DNA from: DASRCB01 sp035653295
Lineage (GTDB): Bacteria > Acidobacteriota > Terriglobia > Bryobacterales > Bryobacteraceae
Assembly: GCA_035653295.1 (NCBI GenBank)
Contig: DASRCB010000277.1
Coordinates: 1-7,391, forward strand
Direction of reading: 5' to 3'
DNA length: 7,391 nucleotides
Each line of letters starts with the position of its first letter. Within the stretch, counting starts at the first letter, position 1. Shown here in pieces: positions 1 to 5,272 of the stretch. The notes under the pieces are model-generated. The model did not search any database. It was not told where the DNA came from and saw only the letters and a program-made list of their open reading frames with translations. A program made the position numbers and the translations under genes.

Positions 1-75
1 GGCGGCCGGATCTGGGTGGAGTCGCGCCCCGGGGAGGGCTCGACCTTTCGTTTTACGGTTGCGGCGGCCGAATAA
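1..75 (+). CDS. C-terminal tail of a sensor histidine kinase (5' end outside window)
   Basis: Frame 1 is open from the window edge to a TAA at 73-75 and gives 24 residues. The stretch GGRIWVESRPGEGSTFRFTV is the standard end of a HATPase_c domain: the G-G-x-I-W-V-x-S strand, the PGxGSTF turn and the final beta strand of the ATP lid/Bergerat fold. Histidine kinases autophosphorylate a His and pass the phosphate to a response regulator. The sensor part, the H box and the N and G1 boxes all lie outside the window, so the signal cannot be guessed. No receiver domain follows, so this is not a hybrid kinase with a C-terminal REC. The last 23 bp overlap, tail to tail, the end of the ankyrin gene on the other strand. 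Confidence 0.88.
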   Translation, partial: GGRIWVESRPGEGSTFRFTVAAAE

Positions 76-1228
76 TCGCGGCGATCTCGGTATGGCCGGC
101 CATTTCCGCGGCGTCCGCGGCGGTGAGTCCCTGGGCGTTGATGGCCGTCGGGTCGGCGCCATTCTCCAGCAGCGTGCGAATCAGGTCGGCGCGGCCCTGC
201 ATGGCAGCCAGCATCAACGGCGTGTTCCCGGTCCCGTCCGCGGCCTGGGCATTCGCGCCATTGGCCAACAGATAGGGGACCGCTTCGAAGTTGCCGCTGA
301 CGGCGGCCATCAGCGGCGTGATGCCCTGGTCTGTGGCCTGATTGATATCGGCGCCCCGGTCGAGGAGCAATTCCATCAGTTCGCGATTGCCGCGGACCAC
401 AGCTGTCGTGAGCGCGGTCAATCCCCCGGCGCCAGGAGCGTTCGGATTCGCGCCGGCATCGAGCAGCGCCCCGGCAATGCCGATATGCCCGTTCGCAACC
501 GCGGCCGCGAGCGCAGTGGTGCCCTCCGGCGTGGAGGCATTGGGATTGGCCCCGCGATCGAGGAGCACGCGGAGGATCTCCTCCATGCCGTTTGCCGCGG
601 CGAGCACCAGGGCGGGCCTCTCGGCTCGATCCTTCGTGTTCGGGTCCGCGCCTCCCTCCAGCAGCGCTGCCACCATCTCTGGCCCTGCCGCAAGCGCGGC
701 GATGAGCGACGTGTCCCCGCGCCTGCTGCGAATTCCCGGATCGGCGCCCAGCGAGAGCAGTGTCCGGGCAGCGCCAACGTGGCCATTGATGGCCGCCGCC
801 AGCAGCGCGGTCACGCCATTTTCGTCCGCCGCATTAATATCCGCGTGGCGAGCGAGAAGGACGGCCAGGACATCGTCGTGTCCGCCGGTGGCCGCGGCGA
901 TGAGCGCCGTGGATCCGCCTCGCGCCCGTTCGTTCACATTGGCTTTATCCCGCTCGAGCAGCAGGCGCACCACATCGGCCTGCCCCTTCGTCGCCGCGAG
1001 GATCAGCACCGTGGCCTCGTTCTGGTAACGCATCTTCGCATCCGCGCCCTGAACCAGCAGGATGCGCACGATCTCGGTATGTCCGAACAGCGCGGCGGCG
1101 AGCAGCGCGGTCATTCCGTTTTTGTGCCGCGCGTTTACCTTGATGCCCTTCCCCAGCAGCGCGCGGACGCCCTCCACATCGCCATCGGCGGCGGCTCGAA
1201 TCAGGTCCAGCTCGCGTTCGCTCGCCAT
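53..1228 (-). CDS. Ankyrin-repeat protein, about 12 repeats
   Basis: The 391-residue product is almost entirely ankyrin repeats. I count about 12 consecutive units of 32-34 residues from residue 5 to the end, most showing the G-x-T-A-L-x-x-A-x-x-x-G-H/N core, then a V/I-x-x-L-L helix and a G-A-D/N-x-N loop (for example GVTALLAAAINGH). Repeat 3 has an insertion around ERDKANVN, and the last unit is a capping repeat ending in RPPQP. There is no signal peptide, membrane segment or catalytic domain, so a cytoplasmic protein-binding scaffold is the best reading. Ankyrin proteins bind partners; the partner is unknown here. The ATG at 1226-1228 gives a natural N-terminal cap (MASERELDLIRAAADGD). Only 21 bp separate it from the divergent kinase-like gene, so its promoter probably lies inside that gene. 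Long open frames on the opposite strand are shadows of the repeats. Confidence 0.93.
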   Translation of the reverse strand: MASERELDLIRAAADGDVEGVRALLGKGIKVNARHKNGMTALLAAALFGHTEIVRILLVQGADAKMRYQNEATVLILAATKGQADVVRLLLERDKANVNERARGGSTALIAAATGGHDDVLAVLLARHADINAADENGVTALLAAAINGHVGAARTLLSLGADPGIRSRRGDTSLIAALAAGPEMVAALLEGGADPNTKDRAERPALVLAAANGMEEILRVLLDRGANPNASTPEGTTALAAAVANGHIGIAGALLDAGANPNAPGAGGLTALTTAVVRGNRELMELLLDRGADINQATDQGITPLMAAVSGNFEAVPYLLANGANAQAADGTGNTPLMLAAMQGRADLIRTLLENGADPTAINAQGLTAADAAEMAGHTEIAAIIRPPQP

Positions 1229-1249
1229 CGTTTCATTATCGAGTAGGCC

Positions 1250-1705
1250 ATGGAAGCCATCATCCTCATCGGCATTCAGGGCTCAGGCAAGACGACCTTC
1301 TACCGCGAGCGGTTCTTCGACACCCACCTGCGCCTGAGCCTGGACATGCTGAAGACGCGGCATCGCCTGGCGCTGCTGATGGGCGCGTGCCTGGCCGCAC
1401 AACAGCGCTTTGTGGTGGATAACACGAACGTGCTGAAATCGGAACGGAAGGAGTACATCGACGCTGCGAAGACGGCCGGGTTCCGGGTGATTGGCTACTA
1501 CTTTCGGCCGGAGCTGCGGCGTGCGATCAAATGGAATAGTTTGCGTAAAGGGAAGCAGGCCATTCCAGTGGCCGGCGTGATCGGGACCATGAAGCGAACG
1601 CAGATGCCGGAGCCAGGCGAGGGATTCGACGAGTTGTATGAAGTTACCATCGATGCCGACAATCAGTTCGCCATTGGACCGATCGCGAACGGGTTGCAGG
1701 CCTAA
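1250..1705 (+). CDS. Small P-loop ATPase / polynucleotide-kinase-like protein
   Basis: This 151-residue protein is a single P-loop kinase domain. Walker A is GIQGSGKT at residues 8-15. SLDM follows with D32 at the place of the T4 Pnk general base, and then VVDNTN at 55-60, the D-x-T-N strand typical of the AAA_33/PNK-like kinases. The C-terminal half (GFDELYEVTID) closes the sheet. The family is related to the 5'-hydroxyl polynucleotide kinases and, more distantly, to zeta toxins and gluconate kinases. Stand-alone members of this size are widespread in bacteria, and their substrate is generally unassigned. No ligase or phosphatase domain is attached or adjacent. The ATG at 1250 gives the expected hydrophobic strand right before the P-loop; only a weak purine stretch precedes it. 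The next gene overlaps its 3' end. P-loop kinase assignment is firm; the nucleic-acid substrate is inference. Confidence 0.88.
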   Translation: MEAIILIGIQGSGKTTFYRERFFDTHLRLSLDMLKTRHRLALLMGACLAAQQRFVVDNTNVLKSERKEYIDAAKTAGFRVIGYYFRPELRRAIKWNSLRKGKQAIPVAGVIGTMKRTQMPEPGEGFDELYEVTIDADNQFAIGPIANGLQA

Positions 1706-2540
1706 GACCTGCACCACAATCGTTCTGCTCCTCGCGCTGGCCTCAGCGGCGCGTGGCCAGGAGCGCTCGACTGAAGCGATCATGACGACGGTCGCAGGTT
1801 ATGCCGCGAAATTCGACAGCGCCGCCGGCTGGGTGGCGCAGGAGAACATGACCCAGCGCGGTTTTGAAGCGCCAAAGCGCCACGGCCTGCGCGCCGCGTT
1901 TTCCGACAACACGGAGAAGCGGGAGATGATCAGCCGCGATCTGACCGGCCTTTACGGTTTCACCTCGGATCCGGCAATTCATGAAGTGCGGGCGGTTACG
2001 GCTGTCGACGGCCGCCCGCGGGGCGCGGAGCGCGCCCTGTTCGAATCGGCGATTCGCGAAGGCAACGAGCGCGCACGCCGCACTCTGCTGGAAGAATTCG
2101 ATCGCGCCTCGATCAACGTCTCGGCGACGGACTTCGGTCCGCTGGTTCTTCTGTTCACGAAGGGGCGGCAGGAGGACTACGAATTCACGCCCGCCGGGAC
2201 AGCATTGATCGGCGCCGACAAGGTGCTGCTGGTTCGCTACCGGCAGAAGGGCGGTCCCGCTTCCCTGCATCTGAAGGAGGGCTCGCGCCGGGCCAGCGCC
2301 GTGCTGACTGGTCAGATCGAGGTGCGCGAATCGGATTTCGCGCCTCTGCGGATCACCCTTCGCTCCGAGCGCAAGGATGTGCGCGATGAAGCCGACGTGG
2401 ACTACCTCCCACAGAGCACGGGCCTGCTGCTCCCGGTGTCCATCATCTACCGCCGCTACGTGAAAAATGAACTCGTGGCCGAGAATCGTTCGCGAATCTC
2501 GGGATGGCGCAGGCTCGATGCCGCTGGCGCAGGACGCTGA
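1653..2540 (+). CDS. Exported protein of unknown function
   Basis: I do not recognise the family. With the ATG at 1653 the product is 295 residues. A hydrophobic segment at residues 22-33 (TIVLLLALASAA, preceded by R16 and K18) looks like a Sec signal peptide, with a likely cut after ARG35 before Q36. The mature part is mixed alpha/beta, with no Cys motif, no membrane segment and no obvious catalytic signature. The second half alternates short strands (VLLVRYRQKG, GQIEVRESDF, RITLRSERK, DVDYLPQSTGLLLPVSIIYRR), like the LolA/outer-membrane-lipoprotein-sorting type of half-barrel seen in many acidobacterial exported proteins; that comparison is a guess. The start is uncertain. ATG 1653 overlaps the upstream gene by 53 bp, ATG 1638 by 68 bp, and ATG 1782 would remove the signal. 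Its TGA shares a base with the next ATG, so the two are probably co-translated. Confidence 0.75.
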   Translation: MPTISSPLDRSRTGCRPKTCTTIVLLLALASAARGQERSTEAIMTTVAGYAAKFDSAAGWVAQENMTQRGFEAPKRHGLRAAFSDNTEKREMISRDLTGLYGFTSDPAIHEVRAVTAVDGRPRGAERALFESAIREGNERARRTLLEEFDRASINVSATDFGPLVLLFTKGRQEDYEFTPAGTALIGADKVLLVRYRQKGGPASLHLKEGSRRASAVLTGQIEVRESDFAPLRITLRSERKDVRDEADVDYLPQSTGLLLPVSIIYRRYVKNELVAENRSRISGWRRLDAAGAGR

Positions 2541-2542
2541 TG
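2531..2542 (+). promoter_or_regulatory. Ribosome binding site and TGATG coupling junction
   Basis: AGGA at 2531-2534 sits 5 nt before the ATG at 2540-2542. That ATG shares its A with the upstream TGA stop at 2538-2540. This decides the start of the hydrolase gene in favour of 2540 over the in-frame ATG at 2504, which would add 12 Arg-rich residues not expected before the first beta strand. Such overlaps usually mean translational re-initiation. Confidence 0.75.
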
Positions 2543-3202
2543 CGCTACATCTATCTCCACGGCTTCGCCAGCAGTCCTCTGTCGCGGAAGGCTCAGTTCT
2601 TTCGCGAGCGCTTCGCCGAATCAGGCATCGAACTGCAGGTTCCGGCGCTCGACGGCGGCGATTTCCGGCGCATGACAGTGACGGGCCAGCTCGCCATCAT
2701 TGAGACCCTCGCCGCCGGAAAGGAATCCGTGCTGATCGGCTCGAGCCTGGGTGGCTACGTCGCGGCCCTGTACGCCGCCGCGCACGATTCTGTGGAGAAA
2801 CTCGTCCTGCTTGCGCCGGCATTCGGGTTCGCCGAGCGCCTGGAGGCCTCGTACGGTGAAGCGCGGATTCGGCAATGGCGCGAAACGGGGAGCGCCGCCG
2901 TTTTCCACTACGGCGAAGGCCGGGAGCGAGAACTCGCCTACTCCTTCCTTGACGACGCCCGAGGTCACGACCGTTATCCGGCATTCCGCCAGCCGGCCCT
3001 GATTCTTCACGGCCGGGCCGACGATGTCGTTCCTCTCGCGGCGTCCGAACACGTCGCGGAAACGCGGCCTGACGTGCGCCTCGTCCGCCTTGATTCCGGC
3101 CACGAACTCACTGACGCACTGGACATACTGTGGACGGAAACGGCGCGTTTCCTCGAGCTATCGCCGGACTCGAAGCAGCAGCTCTCGCCTGCCGCGAAAT
3201 AG
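2540..3202 (+). CDS. YqiA-like alpha/beta-hydrolase (esterase)
   Basis: The 220-residue product begins MRYIYLHGFASSP, the opening of the YqiA/UPF0227 group of small serine esterases, where HGF and the following Ser-rich loop form the oxyanion hole. The nucleophile elbow is GSSLGG with S69. HGRADDVVP at 157-165 carries the acid (D161 by the HGxxDxxVP pattern), and SGHEL carries the catalytic H188. All three members of the triad are therefore present in the right order and spacing. There is no signal peptide, so it is cytoplasmic. YqiA-type enzymes hydrolyse short-chain esters in vitro, but their natural substrate is generally not known. It is translationally coupled to the exported protein upstream. 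The C-terminal tail (SPDSKQQLSPAAK) is polar and probably disordered. Esterase fold is sure; the precise subfamily is likely. Confidence 0.9.
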   Translation: MRYIYLHGFASSPLSRKAQFFRERFAESGIELQVPALDGGDFRRMTVTGQLAIIETLAAGKESVLIGSSLGGYVAALYAAAHDSVEKLVLLAPAFGFAERLEASYGEARIRQWRETGSAAVFHYGEGRERELAYSFLDDARGHDRYPAFRQPALILHGRADDVVPLAASEHVAETRPDVRLVRLDSGHELTDALDILWTETARFLELSPDSKQQLSPAAK

Positions 3203-3246
3203 CCGTACGAAAAAAGCGCCTCGGAACAAGACGGCCAGCGCCGGGG

Positions 3247-4080
3247 TTACAGGCCCACGGCGGCTGACCTCGAATCGCGCGGCTGGCGCGCGAGGCCGCC
3301 TCCGAACCGGGCCACCACCAGGACCACCAGGATCCACAGCATGAGTGCGTAGACCGCGTACCAGAACGCTTCGTCGGCGGCGCTGATCGTCGCCGGGCTG
3401 AACGCTACCAGCGCGCCGGTGGAGCTGGCATGCAGCAACTGCGCCATGAGGAGGCTCCCGGTATTCGCGACAACCCAGCAAATGACGACCCGCATGGCGG
3501 TCATCGCCGCGATGAAGGCGAGGAAGAAGGACAGCAGATAATGCCCGTGCGGGGTGGCGGCCCCGAGATAATCAATCACGGGTAAGTGCCATAAACCCCA
3601 CAGCAGGCCAAGTAAAATTGCGGCGGCGACGGAGCTGCGCTCGGCGCGCATGGCCGGGAAAGCAAATCCGGTCCAGCCGATTTCCTCGATGAAACCCGCC
3701 GCCAGCCCGAACGACAAGCCGGCGAGGAAGCGATTCGGCGTGAATACCGGCGAAACGAAGTGCTGCAAGACCATGAGCAGCGCGATAACGAGCGGAGGCG
3801 GGAGCGCCAGCACCGCGAGCCACTGCGCCGGTCCGGTTGTCAGCATCGGCGCGAAGAGAGAGCGCCACCCCCGTCGACCCGCGGTGATGCGCGTCATGAC
3901 GATACCCGCGATGGCGGGTCCTGGGAGCATTACCGGAAACATCGCCAGCCCCGCCATCTTCGGGGCCGTTTCGCCGCGCAGCCAGTATGGCGCGGCTACA
4001 GCAGAGGCGCCAAGCCAGGAGATGCCGTAAGCGAGCGTGAAATACGAGATTACCGGCCGAGTGCGAACAAACGCCGACAC
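3247..4080 (-). CDS. CPBP-family (CAAX/Abi-type) intramembrane metalloprotease
   Basis: The 277-residue hydrophobic protein has about 7-8 membrane segments. It carries the CPBP (Abi/Rce1-like) motifs in order: the Glu pair E132-E133 in GFIEEIGWTGFAFP, then LWGLWHLP with H165, then the LLHASSTG helix with H217. These Glu and His residues form the metal and catalytic site in Rce1-type glutamyl proteases. The family consensus often has Arg at the position of T137 (EExxxR); Thr is found here. Bacterial members range from CAAX-like peptidases to bacteriocin-immunity proteins, and the substrate cannot be read from sequence. The start is GTG at 4078-4080; no upstream ATG is in frame and no good Shine-Dalgarno is visible. 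The gene lies 62 bp downstream of the trxC-like gene on the same strand, so read-through transcription is plausible. Its 3' end faces the hydrolase gene across 44 bp. Confidence 0.92.
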   Translation of the reverse strand: MSAFVRTRPVISYFTLAYGISWLGASAVAAPYWLRGETAPKMAGLAMFPVMLPGPAIAGIVMTRITAGRRGWRSLFAPMLTTGPAQWLAVLALPPPLVIALLMVLQHFVSPVFTPNRFLAGLSFGLAAGFIEEIGWTGFAFPAMRAERSSVAAAILLGLLWGLWHLPVIDYLGAATPHGHYLLSFFLAFIAAMTAMRVVICWVVANTGSLLMAQLLHASSTGALVAFSPATISAADEAFWYAVYALMLWILVVLVVARFGGGLARQPRDSRSAAVGL

Positions 4081-4142
4081 GTCCCGAATACGCAGGCGCG
4101 GAGGTTGTAGTTCAACGCTCCTGATTGCGGCTTCATTCGTCT

Positions 4143-4577
4143 TCAGGCGGCCTGCAGCCAGGATCGCATCTGGGCCCGCGGCGCGACCCCGGCCCGCTGC
4201 ATGGCCACTCGGCCATTACGCAGGATGACGAAGTTCGGAATCGATTGCACGCCGTATCGCGCGGCCAGCTCCGGATGCTCCTCAGTATTCACTTTCAGGA
4301 CCACTCCCTGCCCCGCGACCTCCTTCGCCAGTGCGCGAACCTCCGGCGCAGCCATTCGGCACGGGCCGCACCACGAAGCCCAGAAATCCACCAACACCGG
4401 GACCTTTGAGCTGGTCACGACGGCGTCGAACTGCGCAGCATCCACGTCCAGGGGCTCATCGACAGGGGGTAGGGCGGCTTTGCAGGAACCGCAACGACCA
4501 GTGTCCGCAAGGTTACGCTCCGGAACGCGGTTCACTGCGGCACAGTTTGCACATTTGCGCAGAATTGCCACGCTCAT
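4143..4577 (-). CDS. trxC: Thioredoxin 2 (TrxC-type, zinc-ribbon thioredoxin)
   Basis: The 144-residue protein joins an N-terminal zinc ribbon to a thioredoxin domain. The ribbon has two Cys pairs, C9-x2-C12 and C29-x2-C32, in the pattern of E. coli TrxC. The thioredoxin domain starts near residue 44, with the redox site WCGPC (C70 and C73) after VLVDFWAS and the cis-proline at P114 in QSIPNF. It reduces protein disulfides in the cytoplasm using thioredoxin reductase; in TrxC the zinc cluster is redox sensitive. I chose ATG 4577 because it places the first ribbon Cys at residue 9 and gives the usual length of about 140. ATGs at 4622 and 4640 would add 15 or 21 residues and reach into the divergent gene. 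No clear Shine-Dalgarno precedes 4577. The CPBP protease gene follows 62 bp downstream. Confidence 0.94.
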   Translation of the reverse strand: MSVAILRKCANCAAVNRVPERNLADTGRCGSCKAALPPVDEPLDVDAAQFDAVVTSSKVPVLVDFWASWCGPCRMAAPEVRALAKEVAGQGVVLKVNTEEHPELAARYGVQSIPNFVILRNGRVAMQRAGVAPRAQMRSWLQAA

Positions 4578-4627
4578 GGGATGCGGGCAGTGGCGTTCGG
4601 TTTCGGCCGGTGAGCTTAACATAGGGC
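4578..4627. promoter_or_regulatory. Divergent intergenic region between trxC and the PAP2 gene
   Basis: These 50 bp separate the two divergent starts and should hold, or lie very near, the promoters in both directions. The only sigma70-like element I can point to is TAACAT at 4617-4622 on the + strand, a 4 of 6 match to a -10 box, but no convincing -35 partner sits upstream. No operator-like palindrome is visible. Confidence 0.35.
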
Positions 4628-5245
4628 TTGAGAGCTGCACTCACGGGCCTGATTGCGGCCATCCTGATCCTTACCCTTTCCGACATCATCGTATTGCACC
4701 TGGAGCGGAGCCGGGCTGCGGACTTCGACCTGGCGCTGCGAGCTGTCGTCCATTCGACGGCTACAGGGTGGCTGACGAAGGCTATCCGCGTTCTGACGTG
4801 GCTGGGATCGGACCTGGTGCTCGGCGCCGTCAGCGTGGGATCGTTTATCGTACTGCGCCGGCGCGGTTGCCGTGCTCGGGCGTGGCTGCCCGCGGTTGCT
4901 TTTGCCGCGGCGAGCGTCGTTACCCAAGCCGCCAAATTCCTGGTCCGCCGGCCACGTCCGGAGCCGTTTTTCGCGCTTGCAAGGCCCGAGACCTGGAGTT
5001 TCCCGAGCGGGCACTCGCTCAACTCGATGGTCTGCTGCCTCGCGGTCGCCGCCGCGCTCGCGCCGCCCGCATCACGACGGCGCTGGATTGCGGCAGCCAT
5101 TGCACTGTCCCTCCTCACCGGCTTCACGCGCGTTTATCTGGGGGTGCACTGGCCGACCGACGTCCTTACCGGCTGGGCGGCAGGCGCCTGTCTGGGCTCC
5201 GGTTTCGTGCTCGGCGACTGGTGGCGATCGCCGCCTGCGGAATGA
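4628..5245 (+). CDS. PAP2-family membrane phosphatase
   Basis: The 205-residue integral membrane protein has about six hydrophobic segments. It carries the three motifs of the PAP2/acid-phosphatase superfamily: KFLVRRPRP at 103-111 (K103, R110, P111), PSGH at 126-129, and T167-R168-x5-H174-x3-D178 (TRVYLGVHWPTD). H174 is the nucleophile expected to form the phospho-His intermediate, H129 the acid/base. The usual Ser of the third motif is Thr here. Family members remove phosphate from phosphatidate, undecaprenyl pyrophosphate (BacA-independent UppP such as PgpB/YbjG) or related lipids on the outer face of the inner membrane. The exact lipid is not predictable. The start is TTG 4628, the first start codon after the in-frame TAG at 4622-4624; a later TTG would remove most of the first membrane helix. 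The Rieske gene begins 24 bp after its stop. Confidence 0.9.
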   Translation: MRAALTGLIAAILILTLSDIIVLHLERSRAADFDLALRAVVHSTATGWLTKAIRVLTWLGSDLVLGAVSVGSFIVLRRRGCRARAWLPAVAFAAASVVTQAAKFLVRRPRPEPFFALARPETWSFPSGHSLNSMVCCLAVAAALAPPASRRRWIAAAIALSLLTGFTRVYLGVHWPTDVLTGWAAGACLGSGFVLGDWWRSPPAE

Positions 5246-5257
5246 ACCCGTTCTGTT

Positions 5258-5272
5258 AGGATGCTCAGGATG
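5258..5272 (+). promoter_or_regulatory. Ribosome binding site deciding the Rieske gene start
   Basis: AGGA at 5258-5261 stands 8 nt before the ATG at 5270-5272. The in-frame ATG at 5261 overlaps this AGGA and has no purine run at a useful distance. The 5270 start is therefore preferred; the choice changes the protein by three residues only. Confidence 0.55.

Noticed and set aside
59..1246. A 395-codon open frame antisense to the ankyrin gene, stopping 3 bp before the kinase ATG
   Set aside because: Its protein is Arg/Gly/His-rich with no domain and follows the ankyrin period, as expected for the mirror of a GC-rich repeat gene. The - strand frame has full ankyrin motifs.
1250..1705. Toxin-antitoxin reading of the P-loop kinase (zeta-toxin-like)
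   Set aside because: No antitoxin-like small gene is adjacent, and the SLDM, VVDNTN and GFDELY motifs fit the PNK-like housekeeping group better.
2504..2539. Upstream ATG at 2504 as the start of the hydrolase
   Set aside because: It adds an Arg-rich leader not expected in the family and has no ribosome binding site, while ATG 2540 has AGGA at 5 nt and a TGATG overlap.
3203..3246. Possible - strand terminator for the CPBP gene using the A6 tract at 3210-3215
   Set aside because: The T6 tract on the - strand is preceded by GGCGC, but the best stem is only GCGC plus wobbles. The visible repeat (GGCGCT twice) is direct, not inverted.
4578..4640. Longer trxC start (4622 or 4640) overlapping the PAP2 start
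   Set aside because: The added residues precede the zinc ribbon without family support, and the longest form overlaps the divergent gene. The 144-residue form matches the usual TrxC length.
4201..5259. A 352-codon + strand open frame across trxC and the PAP2 gene
   Set aside because: It is a shadow frame: no domains, and it runs through two well-supported genes in other frames.
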